Shown: positions 51,726-64,000, counted from the first letter of the stretch. The stretch is DNA of 64,000 bases from Pseudoscleropodium purum (GCA_963969395.1 OZ017798.1:13570173-13634172), one strand, 5' to 3'. Numbers and translations are program-made. The notes: generated from the letters alone by a model not told the origin.

Positions 51726-52474
51726 GTAACATTTTATAATATTCCAACCAATTTTCAATTCATGGTAAAGCTTGCAATGCACTATGGACACTAAAATGCA
51801 TGAGAGTTGTGTTTGTAAGCAAAAAAAGAATGGAACACTTGTCTTCTCCTCAAACTCTTTGGATCTTCCTTTTTGAGGTGGATATGCCTTTTTTGAGGTC
51901 GGCCAAGATCACATTGGTTTGCTAACTTTTAGTCAATGCCCCAAGCCCCAAATTGAATCCCAAAAAATGAGTTGTAAACTATATTATACCATTTAATTTT
52001 GAAAAATTCAAAAAGGCATAGTTTAATCATTAATGACTCAAATAACCATTTTTTTGATTGTTGTTCTTTTTTTTCTTTTCAAAATTCCCATTTATAAATT
52101 TTGAGTTAAACATAATAATAATCATTTCTAGAAAATAGAATACATAGTCAATCCAATCGTGGTAGTTTCAACAAATTCTAAGTTAAACTCAATCTTGTAG
52201 AATTTCTCAAAGTAACTTACTATAGTATAGTTTACAGTTCATTTTGGGAGGTTCAATTTGGGCATGGACTAAAAAATCAACCAACTAATGTGATCCTTGC
52301 CCACTTCAAAAAGGGCACATAGATACAAGGAGTTCAAGGAGAAGACAAGTGTCCCATTCTTTCTTTTCTTACAAACACTACTCTCATTTTACAGACCACC
52401 ATGCATTGCAACTTTGCAAGCTCCTCCATGAATTGAAAAATGTTTAGAATGTTGTGAAATTTCACATATACTTT
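51726..52474. mobile_element. Second fold-back element splitting the right arm
   Basis: Inverted arms of about 250 bp: the forward text TTCAATTCATGGTAAAGCTT, GAATGGAACACTTGTCTTC, GATCACATTGGTTTG and TGTAAACTATATTATA (51.76-51.99 kb) is mirrored as reverse complement at 52.2-52.45 kb. The central part is about 200 bp. Flanks may carry a short target duplication (CTATACATG against CACATATAC), unlike the TTAA elements. Non-coding. Confidence 0.7.
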
Positions 52475-53963
52475 TTCAATTCTGTCATCTTTCACTAAGC
52501 ACAAAAAAACATCATTTCAAATATTTGAGTCACAAACATATGCTCCTTTAAAGAGTGTTGCTCTATATTTCTATTGGTTCCAATAAAACTTCAAACTTAA
52601 ATATCTAACAAACCATGCAGGTCAAATAATCTGAATTTTATTTGAGGTGCTCACTCTCAATGTGGGCTTCAAGATCTTACAATTACATTCTATTGGATCT
52701 CAAGAAAAAATGAGCAAACAAGTTGCTCAAGTTCTTAGCAGTTTTGGCCCATTTTGAAAGTACCCCTCTTTGGGTCATTAGGGGCTAACTTAGAATTTGA
52801 CAAAACTAGTACCATCGGATTTATAATGCAATTTATTTCCTCTAAATAGTTTTTATTATTTTAAAATTTAAAATTTGAGAATGGATAGCTCAAAAAAGAA
52901 CCTAATTTCTGAATTTCAAGAGTTTGCCAAATACAATTAACAACAATCCTATGCTCTCTTTGTAAGTTCATCAAAAGGGTGCCTTCTTGCATATAATTTC
53001 AAGCAACAAGATTTCAAAACTATAAACATTTGATTCTTTAGTGTCTTTCTTGGTCTATGGCATCTCAAGAGTCATGTAGCCAAAAGTCATTGTTAGTATT
53101 AAAGTGGTTTTGTCCATTTGGTGATCCAGCAACCAAGCAAGATCTGGTAATTTCCACAATTTTACCATGTCGGATCTTAGCGGTTGACTATTTGGAAAAA
53201 GATTGAGGATGATCAGAAAAAATCGAGACTTTGGGGGCAACCTCTCATGGAATTCCTCAAAAATTGCGCAAGTTTACAATTTTATCTTGCCTCTGTAAAA
53301 AATGAGTACAAATCTTGCTACCTCCTTTAACTTTCAATGAAATAAGGAATCTTCTAAGAAAAAGGGAATCTTAGCGAAGTGATGGCTCTGTTGAACTCCT
53401 AGCATGACTTCCACTTCAAATCACCGAATTTGGGTCATAGATGCCCTTCGATGCTCTAATTTGAGTTTCTTCACCTACGAGTTAACAATTGGGGTTTTTA
53501 CTATTTCATCAATGGAATGGAGAAATGAAAACCTATCACAAAAAATCTATATTTGGATTTTCACAAGATTCCCTCAGAATAACCAATTTTAGCCAATTTG
53601 TGTCTCATTGCATGAGTAGATGTAGATAATTGGGCAGTTTCTGCTAAACACATTTACTATGTATAAAAGATGGGTTTCTACCCTATCTACATGCGGGTTC
53701 GTGTTGTATATGTATAAAATTAGGTGTAAAGTGACTAGGGGGCATATTGGAATGTGCAATACAAATTTCGGCTTAACACACGTTTCCAGTCTTTTTACAC
53801 TGAAAACCACACTTAAAACTATAGGAAATAAAAAAAAATGAAGACTAAGTCCCAAATGACGAAACCAAGACTCATATGTAGTATACATTATACTGATTTA
53901 GTCAGATTATCATTAGGTTTGTTAGAATTGTTACTAATTGGTTCTTTAGTTGTTCCCTTTCTA

Positions 53964-53965
<2 letters not shown>

Positions 53966-54006
<41 letters not shown>
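53966..54006. repeat. (TA)n microsatellite
   Basis: About 20 uninterrupted TA units. A shorter TA tract occurs near 25581-25600. Confidence 0.95.
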
Positions 54007-54011
<5 letters not shown>

Positions 54012-56653
54012 CTTTGTTATTCATCATCTCACATGTGTGGTGGAAACATAATAGATTGTTGTATTAGTTGAATGCTATAATTTGAATTTTGAATTTCTTC
54101 ACAAATAGAATTTCTTTTTTATTATTTTATATACTATTCTTCTAATTTTTATGAATTAAAATATCATCATAAATATTATTTGAGATTTTACAATATTTTA
54201 GTTTGCCTACTTAGAAAATTGCTCCTTGCTTTAATCTTCTTAGATATAATCTTCTTATAAATCTATATTTAGTTGACTATATTTTTATTTTTTCAATTTT
54301 AAGATACAATTGGAAAGTACATGAATATTAGAGAAAACATGCAAGTCAAAGTCAATAAGTCTTTGAATACAAAATTGTCTAATCTATGTTATTAGATGAG
54401 AATTAGAGATTTACTTCCTTCCAAGAATTTTGTTATGACTAATTGATGTGTAGAAATCTACTTGACTCTGTATTTGAGATGGATGAGAAGAAGGAAGGTG
54501 TTGATCAAAGATAAATTGTTGAGTTAAGGTTGCAACTAGATTGAGAAGATAAATTGTAATTGTGTGTTGTAATGCCTTGTTTGTGGAATTTATTCACTGT
54601 TGTGTAGATATGATATTTTAATTAATTTCCTTCTATAGGTTCATAAATTGCATTGATCAAATTGTTGGTGGGTGGCGAAATATTAGTCTACATGTAGAGG
54701 TAGTCATTTGAAAATATTTTGGCAATTTATAGACTGGATAAATTGGAGGAGTAAGAATTGGGAAAATTATGGTCAAATGAGTTGTTAGATTTGTACTTTG
54801 GTGGATGGTGTGTGGTAGATTTTGAAAAGATTTAAAGTTAGTTTATCAAAACAAAATATAACTGACGAGTAATTAGTACAATCAATGTCTAGATATAGTT
54901 GAATTAGTAGAATTTTAGCTCCTTGAGTTGATGGATGGACATGTTGTTGATGTCTTTATGTACATATAAGGTTGGTACATTGTAAGCACATATTTACCAA
55001 CCCTTGGTAAATACGCATGTACAACCATGTTCTTATAAATTGAATTCTTATCCTAAAGGGTGCCTAATGTCGGTTCATTGTGCCTTCCAAAAAATGAATC
55101 TTTTCTAAGTACCTAAAGTTCAAATAAAGCATTGAAGACTATCCTAATTGCAACAATTAACTCAAAATAACACAAAGCCTTTGAGCCACTGTGTTTTTCT
55201 AATAAAAGGATCTATAGTATAAATTTATCCCAACTAACTAGGTAGTAGTTCAATTCATGCCATTTTCAAGCATTTTCAAGGTTTTTGTCCAAATTTCTCA
55301 AGCATTAGGATTTGATGATGAAGTAATCAAAATCTACCTTATGCGTTTTAAGAGAGTTTGAGTTTAAAGTGCAAAATTTAAGGTGGACAACTCCATTTCA
55401 AACACTTCTCCTATAATGGACACTTGTGAATTGTGTGAAATGGTCCCTTTACATGCATGCATTCAAGCTAATGTTGTTATTCTTCAATAAATGAGATTTG
55501 ATTCTCAATGGGATGAATAGTGGCAATTATTCAAAGCTTTGAGTAAAAATAATGGATTGAGTTAGCAACTACAATATTAATTTTTACTTGTTGGGTGAAA
55601 AATTATCTCAAAGTTGTTTTTTAATGTAATGAATAGTGCTTGTTTTATGAAAAATAATGCAACATATTTTAATGACATAAAGTATCACAATTAGCTCTAA
55701 AAGGACTAATTGTTCAAATTTCAAACAAGGAATGAATGCAAACATTTGTTGAGCACATAGAATTATTGATTTTTCATCCATCTAAATATTTTCAGATTTT
55801 GGTATTATTTCTCTTATATTTGTATGGACTTTCACAACTTCCTCTTACAAATCTTCTATATTTAAAGGAATGTAAGTATCTTTGACCTCAAAAAACTATC
55901 CTTTTTGGTTTAAAAATGATACTTCAAAAATAATTCACGAAATAACTAAATAAATAAGTAAAATATCATTGTAATTAGAACTTAAGATTATGATTTCAAA
56001 GAAAAAAAATCCTATGAAAATTACAAATATCTAATCTCTAATCAAGTTCATGAAAAATTTCAAATTTTAGTATTAAAAATTATTGAAGAATATTGGTTTG
56101 GATAGTAATTAATCAAACTATATAAAGATGATCTATAAATCATTTTTTCAATTCTTTGTTTAAATTTCATAATTAGCCTATTATTCTATAGTTGTATTGT
56201 ATGATACATCTCCACAATTTTAGAAATTTGGACAACTTCTAGTCATAATAGGGTTAACTTGACTGCTATAGATGCACTTTATTTTGGTTTTAGGGATTTT
56301 ATGACTCCTTTAGACTATTTGAATAACATATTTGTAACAAATTTATAATAACCTTATACTTTGTTGTAAAATTATAATTTCAATCGCTGGTGCTTTTTCT
56401 CCAATTTGTTTCTTTGTAAAAGAGATTGAAATGTTTCAACCATTCCATAGGCATGCAAAATAGCCATTCAATAAGATCATTCCTTATATGTGATAATGTA
56501 TAAGAGGAACTATATAATCTTGCCTCATGGCATTAAAGATTATACACCCACATGACTAAAGAATATCAGATAATTCTAATTCTTGATGTAACATGGTTTG
56601 CCACATGTCACATAGACATGGGTCCATTTACTTTTCTAAAAAAAATCATTGCA

Positions 56654-56900
56654 TTAACCCCTAAGTGCCCCAATACCTCAAATATGGCCTCTCCAAATTG
56701 AAAGATCTCCTTGTTTGACTATTTAATTATAATCTTTTCAACAACATTGTCAAAAGACATGTCCCTTTCCCTATAGCTCTGAGCCTATTTCCATTACCAA
56801 TTGGTATAGTCAATTTATGTAAATCTCATTTTACATGATAATTTCATTGGAATGAATTGAGAAGGGTTTGGATTTTAGCAAATGTGTGCTTAGGGGTTAA
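56654..56900 (+). mobile_element. MITE-like element, 247 bp (family M1)
   Basis: The left end is TTAACCCCTAAGTGCCCC. The right end GTGTGCTTAGGGGTTAA has the reverse complement TTAACCCCTAAGCACAC. The first 12 bases are identical, giving a clean inverted terminal repeat with TTAA at both tips. Non-coding; the best preserved M1 copy in the window. Confidence 0.75.
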
Positions 56901-57824
56901 TTTCAATTTGAGTAACATGTCAATCTTCGATTGATGGATACTCAAGTGTTAATAGATATACTTTAAGGCAGTTATTGATTGTTAATATATGACATTTAGG
57001 ACTTCATTGCATTGGTAGTTTCATAATTTCAAGGCATACCACTTCAAAAACTCACAAAAACTATAATTTTAATCAAAAAGCTATAATTCCACTTGGGTTT
57101 GGTTTGTGAAACAAACACACATTTGTAAAAAATATCTACCCCTTTTGGAGTTGCCCCTAGGATATTTAGATTGCTAATGAGGATAGTAATAGGTTGCTCT
57201 ACATACTTTAGATAGGGAAGCGGCCATATGACTAAAGTGGATACATTCAAATTCGAATTTTGCTTAAAACCACCATCATTACTCTATGAACATCTCTAAA
57301 ATCAATGTGGATAAAAACATCCATTCTTCACTTGAACTTTTTTCATGGAATCAATCTCTACCAAATCTAAAACTAACTATATATTTAGAAAGATGTGAAA
57401 AGGGAGTCGAAGTGTTTTAAAATTTGAGGTGTATGTAATTTCCCTAATCTCTACCATCCACAAGCACAATTTTGCACCTACAATTCCCTCCAAAATGTGC
57501 CATGCATATCATCATCATCACTGGTTTGGTTCTAGATAGACCACTCATTAGAACCTGAAAGTACCTCAAATCAAGCGAGCATCTTGTAAATTGAAAACAA
57601 ATTAGTATTAAATTGGTGGTAACTATATTAGTGGTGGACTAAAAACAAAGTGTCAAGCCTTCTAACTATAATTATAATTTGTTATTTTAAAATATTTTTA
57701 TTATTATTTGTCTTTATTTAATATGCGTGAAAGTTTAATAGCTTTTGTCTCTCTTTCACAGCTTTCAAAATTTGTAGGTAGTTATAAAATGTCCAAAAGC
57801 ATATCAATGAAGAATGGATCTTTT

Positions 57825-58010
57825 TGTCCTTGACTCTATGATGAAGAAACAAATTAAAAACATCTACCAAGAAAAACTTTGATCCTTTACAACTTTTGCA
57901 TATGATATTCAAATGCCACATTCTTTGGTGCGTTGGAACCTTCTTTCACTAGCCAACAAAAAAATGAAAATTTGTGCAGTCTAACAACTAGGAGCAAAAA
58001 GTTGAGGTTT
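57825..58010 (+). repeat. Dispersed repeat family P, copy 3
   Basis: TTTGATCCTTTACAACTTT, TTGCATATGATATTC and CTTTGGTGCGTTGGAACC parallel the copies at 5310 and 26585, followed by GGAGCAAAAAGTTGAGG as in the 26.8-kb copy. Confidence 0.65.
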
Positions 58011-58072
58011 AAAGGGTACCCACCTCATGACAAAAGCTAAAATGCTTACAAATGTCCAAAGAGGGGCTTTCT

Positions 58073-58223
58073 AAAATCCTGTACTGTACTGTATTGTACT
58101 GTACACTTCATAACCACAAGGCTGAATTTTCTCAAAATACAACTTCTGATAAAATCCTGTACTGTACTGTACTGTACACTTCATAACCACAAGGCTGAAT
58201 TTTCTCAAAATACAACTTCTGAT
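58073..58223 (-). repeat. Tandem duplication next to the xylulokinase stop codon
   Basis: A 78-bp unit (58073-58150) is followed by a 73-bp unit (58151-58223) that is identical except for one fewer GTATT/GTACT step in the internal TGTAC array. The near identity means it is recent. It lies 9 bases beyond the stop codon (58232-58234), within the probable 3' UTR. Confidence 0.9.
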
Positions 58224-58231
58224 AAGTTAGC

Positions 58232-61200
58232 CTAATTTGACATTGAAGGGTCTACTTGGTATGCTTCCTCTGCCAACTCCTGGTAGATTTCCACTCGAAT
58301 TTCCTCCTGTCGAGGATTGATGTCCTCCAACAGCTGCTGCTCAATTTGCACCCGCACTGCTGCCAGTTGACCATACTGGTCGTGAAGTTCTCTTGAGCCT
58401 TTCTTTGCCAGCAGCCTGCATTGAAATGCAGTCTCGTGGATTGGACGCTCCAATATGGAAGCTAGTGGCACAAATGTCCCTTTCTGTTGGCACAGCCATC
58501 CATGTGCTGCTCGAAGCGCTGCCCCCAAAGGTGCCGAATCTGCAGAAGTCACAGTCATGATTTATAAAAACCTGGTTGTGAAAAAAAAATTTAAAAATTG
58601 GACACTTAAATCAACATGAGTCATACTCAATGTCAGTATTGAGAAAAGGATGCAGAATTCGCAGTAGAAGGAAACGTTGCAGATTTAGTTCCTGTGAATT
58701 GCATTCAGTTCTGAAGTAGTTGTTCATTCACGTGTTAAAAAGTCCCACTTGCTGGATTCAGAATTTGTGCGAATTTTAGGGCCAGCTTCTTCCTAATGCT
58801 GGATATGGAGTGCAACGAGAGCAGCAAACGCATTCGAATGACCGTTGGTCTGTTCTGCTGACATTTTGCAATAGAGAGTTCTGCCTGCATGCTGAACTAG
58901 GCTACACTTTTCAATGTCTTTTCTTTCAAGACTAGAAAATCTTCAAGAGTTGGCAGGGAGGCTCAAGGTCATAGGACAATCTTACTCCTAAATTGAATCC
59001 TTGAGTCAAGAATGTCCAAGAGTACACTTTTTGGTCATATTGAATGCAAACCTGGAGTTCATAAGAGCACCTCCAATACAACCCTCTACACTTGACCACT
59101 AAGCAAATCAATGGAAAACATTCTCTGCAAGCGTTTTGGTAGACAATTTTCACCAGTGATTTGCTTTCGAGGTCAAGTTTTGAACGTCCATTGGGGATGC
59201 CTGAAACGGAAGAAAACTTGAAACATTCTATGTGAACTAGTTGATATAACACTTTGACAGGATGAAAATCGGTAAAATCACCTGGGCAATTTGCAGTGTA
59301 AACGTCGCACCCAAAAACAGAGGCCATCAAGGCCAACAGATGCTTGTTGGTCGAGCCTCCACCAGTGGCAATGACTCGCTCAGGAGGGCAGGGAAGACCA
59401 ATACGCTCGGCATGTGCTCTCATGGCCACAAATTGGCCTTCCACGATTGCACGAACCTGCAACAGGGAAAGCACTCATCTTCAATACCGAGAACAGGGAA
59501 CCCACACTACTAGAAAAAGAGAGTCATCACTTTCACTTCCTCGACACAACAATGGGGAGCCCCAACATCATTAAAAGAATGTTTGTCATTTAGGAGGTGT
59601 CATGTAACCCCCTGTTCTAGTGGTGAAGGACTCTTCTAGCACTCAAATTACAAAGTGCAATCAACAACACTCGGTTGTTTGAAGTCGACCTCAGCAGCAG
59701 CATCGAAATGTGGAACTTTCTTAGCTTCCTCAACATTGTAAGCATTCTCGTCACTCCGTCCAAGAATATAACGATGGTAACCAACTGTGGAAAGAGCAAA
59801 ATAACAAGGTCAGACTCAGTAGATGAAATTTAAGAGTCCTTTGGACCCTAAGACTCTTAGTTCTCTGCATTCACTATTCCACGATCCATTTTTTTAAATG
59901 ATGACAGATGCACTGCGAGTGACAAACTATGTCGTTGGCATAGACTCTAGATGCATGAACGAATTGTCAACTATGGAGAATTTTTCACAATGACGTCCAT
60001 GCAACTTAGAGACCAAAGCTGCAAAAAAAATTATTCGACTGCTTGTTCCCAATTGCATCCTCTTTGTCAAAGATAAAGTTGGATCAGTGCTGAAGAGTCA
60101 ACTGTTTCAGATGAGGAAATGGGAAGAAATCTGCAAGTTTTTTGAGCTTCACCTGGTAAAGGAGGCAAGCTCTCGCTTTCTTTGTAGTAAAACCCCATTT
60201 TACCCTCTGCAACCACCACATACACCGACCAATCAGACCAAGAAAAGTTGCAAAAAGAGCAGTATAGAGGACTCGTCATGGAGACCCCGTGCTTTGAAGG
60301 GTATGGAAGGCACCGGAGTCCTACCCAAAGTACAGGAAATCCTAGTGTATGTATCAAATCAAAAGTCAATAAGATTAAACCCTTTTGTAAATTTTCTATT
60401 AGACCCTAAGCACGATAGTCTCAATAGCTAAGCAATTGTTCCAAACTCCACTCACTCTGCTTCATAAGGTTTGTGATACACGAGGATCTTTGAAGAGCAC
60501 CTTGAAGTTAAGATTGGGGGGTCTTCATCCGGAAAGATCTTAAAAGCATCAAGCCTAGAGGAAGAAACTCTAGTATGTTGAGTTTCCTCCTCAGGGTCTT
60601 CTACGGTAAAAACGAGCTGAATCTAAAAAAAATTTGCATCTTTCAGCCACAATGAATACTACTCACCATTTAGAGGGGGTGTACTGTCCAAAATTTTATT
60701 GAATTCCTCCCAAGACCCATTTGCAAACCGATTTTTAATCTCTGCACGAACAACACTTTTTAAGTGGGTGGTGTCAACAGAAGCATGCAACAAGAAAGTG
60801 AAGCGGCAATAGATATTTCCCACTTGACTATTTGTCATGTTCCAAAATTTCTGGCCCTCAAACAATTATGAACACACACACTGTTTTTTGCCCCGCAGTG
60901 ACCTAAAATTGCACAGATCAAAGTTACAAGCTTCAGGTAGTAAGCACGAAATTGGAACCAATATCATTGCAATTGGGAGCAACATAACATTGATAACATG
61001 CTTATAATAATCCATTGCTTTGATATGATTCATTTGAGGTAACAAGTATCCAATACTTCTCCAAGGAGGAACTTCAGACCTTGTTACCTCAAATATTTCC
61101 AGCATAGTGGAGCCAAATCAGTGCCACTCTTCGGGCTCATTCATGATATTAGTGCTAGTATCATATCAACACAGAAAATATATGTTTTTTGCACCAATTG

Positions 61201-64000
61201 AGGAAGAATTCAAGCTTTCTGCTTCGACTTGTGCCATCTAAAGCAAGCCTAACTTTTTGAACAGGAACATATCCAGAAAAGGGAATATCAACAGGGGTAG
61301 ATTTGATACCTTCTCTTGCAAGTGATCCATTCTTGTGAACCAGCATGGCCACATACGTGTTGGGATCAATAGGGTTGGGGAACACATGTCCATCCAAACC
61401 GGGGTGAGAGTCGTTTGTCACACCAAACACCTGCAGCAACAAATAGGAAACAATCCAGATACAGAGAAAACATGAGTGAGAAAAATCACACACATCAAAC
61501 ACATCCAGATACAGAGAAAGCATGAGTGAGAAAAATCATGTGTATGTCAGAGTGACGCTTCGGACCGAAATGGGAGTTCAAACTGAAGAACTTACTGTGT
61601 CGCCAGTCCCCAAGCTGATTGCAATGTCACCAGGACGAGTCATGGCCAAACCTACAGTCACACACATTTTCAATATGTTCAATATCCACAGTGAGTTCAA
61701 TCTTTCATTTTTAATGCTCAGTGTCTGTCATAACATTCTAGAGCAGTTGGGACTGTGCACCCATCTCCGCTCCAGACGGAAGGGTCAAATTAATTTAGAC
61801 TCGAGTTAAGAAATCAATCGTTACGGAGATTTGGCACGTAGAGTACGAAAATTTCGAAGCAATTGAGGATGTGATATTGCAAAGGTTAAGCATGAGGTTA
61901 AGATTAAGCTTACGTCAAACAAGAATCTAAACAGTATTTTCATGAAACGTTTCAAGAATATTATAGTAGTCCACATTTTGATGTTTGTAGTTTTATTGTA
62001 TTGAGGTGACGTAAGAGCCGTGAGTCCAAGGTAGAAGTACTCCAAATATAACATTCCACCCAAAAGCAAGACCTCCAACCACCTTCGTACTACTCCGGAG
62101 TCCAATTCAAGCAGTACTTAACACTTGTTGGATGGAAACGATCACATAGTTTCACCAGACGTACACGTCGAGGAGAATGTCCTTATCAAATTGCATTATG
62201 CTTTCGGAAACAGTGTTCTATTTGGGAACTACCACCTTAAGAGTTTCACAAAGTGGGGACAGTAAAACTATTCCCCAGAGCCCGTGCAAGTGAGTACAAG
62301 TCAAAAGTCTGATCAACAGGTCAAAAGGAGATCCAAAGGATAGGAAATCAACGGACCTGCCAAGCTACACGGATTGTCGCCCGACCAATGCACGACCTGA
62401 CATCTGGGGCGGAACTTGAATCTGTCCAAACAAAAACGAATGAATGAATACTGTTTCACAGTTTCATTGACAGCCAGGGACACAAAAATCTTTACTTTCA
62501 AACATTGAGAGCAAACCGTCACTTTTAGCTACTGTGCCTAGTTACTATTATTAGACTGTTCAAATTTTCATTGGTTTTCTTGTTGGCAAGTGAAAGGAGG
62601 GTTCCAACACACCAAAGAATGCGACATTTGAATACTATAATCAAAAGTTATGATGGGATATTCAAACTTTGTTTTGGTAGATTTTATAAAATTGTTTCAA
62701 TGTACGTAGATATTGATTTTGAAGATGTACACAAAGAGATGATGGTGATTTTAGACAGGGTGCAGTTTGGAGTTGGAATCTAAGAGGACCATACATGATT
62801 GCTTGAACTACATAGTACAGATTTTAATTTACTTTTAGCAAAATCATCAACAAGGAGATTAATTGCAAAACTAACCTCAACATGGTGTCGAATTAAGTTC
62901 CATATTGAATTTGGATATACTAGCAAATCACTTTATGGAATGCAATATTTTGGTACCATTAAAATCCACAACCCACATTAGGGATTGGGAGTCATTGTTT
63001 TTCACTTGTTAAATGTTAGCAATGTTAATCCTTTACAACTCAAATCCTTTTTGAATTTTTCCTATTTTAGCTTATATATTTACTTAAAAAAATGCTATAC
63101 TTGTCTTAATTTCATCATATTGATCATAAAAAAGGTTTGGATTTTAATGATTCCAGTATTACTATGGTCTTTATTTCATTTCATAACAATGGAATTTGGT
63201 GATGCATTTCCTTACCGGTTCACATAGTAGGAATGCAATTCTCCTGCAATTGAATGTGGGAGTGCTAAGGGTCCCAACTTGTCTTCCAACCCAGGTGCTG
63301 TGGCCTATAGACAAATACACACATGTTCAATAATCCTTATTTACTATTACACTAGAAGAAAGGTTAGAAGAATTTTTTTTTCCAATACGTTATTAGTGTG
63401 GCACTATTAGATTGCCGCATTTGTGAGAGAATGGCTACAAGCTTTAGGTGGTTTCAAGCAACTATTAAAATACCTTGTTTAGAATTACCAGCTATCAAAG
63501 TGTAAAAGGGTCGTATTAAAACTTAAATAGAATGTGAAATCAACTAATGCACAAAACACTTTAAGAGTCTGAAATTTTAGCTCAAAAGAACTCTATGCAC
63601 CCTAATTTCTTTAATTGGACTATTTAGAGGCACCAAAATTTAACTATGACAACAAACATAGTTTTAATGTGCTATGGTGAATGATAGTGTCACAAGTTTG
63701 TAGGTCATGTTCTTGAAAGAGGTCTAATTGTCCTACACTTACATTCAAAGCCTCCAGAGACCATGTCCGATCATGGAGGTTCATAAGAGTCATACCAGCA
63801 GCATCACTGTGATCAATGGCCACGTAATCACCTACTAGGAGAGATGCCATGAAGGAGCTAATTAGAGACACTCTCTCCGTGGCATGATACGTGAACTCTT
63901 GGGTTTCATATATCTTTCGAATTTGCGGCCCAGTGTACCTTTCAATTGACCTAGAACCTGCCAAAGAAGACACACAAAAGTAGTGCAATAATTGAATTCC
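58232..64000 (-). CDS. XK2: Xylulokinase, plant type (partial, 5' end outside window)
   Basis: Nine exons are seen: 63957-63743, 63304-63216, 62421-62357, 61651-61596, 61430-61310, 60741-60667, 60206-60153, 59784-59669 and 59456-59282, plus the last exon 58539-58232. All phases are consistent. The enzyme phosphorylates D-xylulose (FGGY sugar kinase family) to the pentose-phosphate intermediate. Visible motifs are RYTGPQIRKIYETQ, MASLLVGDYVAIDHSDAAGM, VVHWSGDNPCSLAG, DIAISLGTGDTVFGVT (phosphate binding), RFANGSWEEFNK, ERVIATGGGSTNKHLLAL (ATP site) and APLGAALRAAHGWLC. The missing part is roughly the first 170-180 residues. The donor after QPS (GTTGTT) in the 59669 exon is weak. The C-terminal tail is a long acidic helix (EEIRVEIYQELAEEAYQ). 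The sequence follows plant XK2 closely; plastid or cytosolic location cannot be judged without the N-terminus. Confidence 0.95.
61456..61537. repeat. Short duplication in a xylulokinase intron
   Basis: CCAGATACAGAGAAARCATG plus AGTGAGAAAAATCA occurs twice about 48 bases apart, immediately upstream of the exon starting at 61430. Local duplication. Confidence 0.8.

Larger units (their letters stand above)
49605..52788. mobile_element. Nested fold-back element, 3.2 kb, with TTAA-type ends (family F)
   Basis: The left end is TTAACCACTAATGACC and the right end, reverse complemented, is TTAGCCCCTAATGACC. Two inverted arms of about 640 bp follow. The left arm (49605-50245) pairs with a right arm split into 52475-52788 and 51412-51725. 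For example TTTGAAATGATACGTTTTTG near 49.87 kb pairs with CAAAAAAACATCATTTCAAA near 52.5 kb, and TGATAATTGATTGAAAAACA near 50.13 kb pairs with TGTTTTTCAATCAATTATCA near 51.5 kb. The loop is about 230 bp. Two other elements (50476-51411 and about 51726-52474) interrupt it. Summing arms, loop and insertions gives the observed length, supporting the nested model. No protein is coded. Confidence 0.8.
52789..58072. other. AT-rich stretch without genes
   Basis: No coding frame is supported on either strand. The open frames near 53-54 kb are short and AT-biased. Items found are a (TA)n tract near 53966-54006, a 247-bp M1 element (56654-56900) and a family P repeat (57825-58010). Confidence 0.5.

Noticed and set aside
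53589..54071. Open frames around the TA microsatellite
   Set aside because: AT-biased, low-complexity products (Ile/Tyr runs) produced by the TA tract.

Overview
This window is land-plant nuclear DNA, most likely from a moss or other bryophyte. It contains a chloroplast-type arginine-pathway kinase, a plant bifunctional transthyretin-like (allantoin synthase) gene, an RPL23A gene, a plant-type xylulokinase and an intron-rich TRIM37 homologue. Introns follow GT-AG rules, and a plant telomere-like CCCTAAA repeat occurs. The species assignment is an inference. Genes are sparse, fairly GC-rich islands separated by long AT-rich stretches with no credible coding sequence.

Layout: (1) 0.7-4.7 kb, + strand: a six-exon gene of unrecognised function, possibly with a 9-nt micro-exon. 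(2) 4.8-8.3 kb: AT-rich repeats. (3) 8.4-9.6 kb, - strand: RPL23A in two exons. (4) 9.7-14.4 kb: repeats, a 231-bp MITE-like element and a tRNA-like SINE head. (5) 14.4-22.9 kb, - strand: a TRIM37-type E3 ligase (RING, B-box, coiled coil, MATH) in about 19 coding exons, with a further 5' exon near 23.6-23.9 kb. (6) 24-32.3 kb: non-coding, with MITE and hairpin structures. (7) 32.7-35.0 kb, - strand: N-acetyl-L-glutamate kinase in two exons. (8) 36.9-38.3 kb, - strand: a divergent TKL-like kinase, with a predicted five-exon membrane protein immediately upstream (38.3-40.4 kb). (9) 44.6-47.0 kb, + strand: the bifunctional ureide-pathway TTL enzyme in six exons. (10) 47-58 kb: no genes; it holds a 3.2-kb nested fold-back structure at 49.6-52.8 kb. 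(11) 58.2 kb to the right edge, - strand: xylulokinase, nine exons seen, 5' end outside the window.

The genes do not form a pathway: they serve translation, arginine synthesis, purine (urate) breakdown, xylulose phosphorylation, ubiquitination and signalling. The strongest non-gene signal is a group of coding-free elements of several sizes (about 225, 230, 930 and 1500 bp before insertions). Their ends resemble TTAACCC(C/T)TAA, and they sit in introns, between genes and inside one another. This looks like a TTAA-targeting (piggyBac-like) non-autonomous group, with one long-hairpin member that has been split by two later insertions.

All exon boundaries were read by eye from splice motifs, frame and phase, so a boundary may be off by a few bases.
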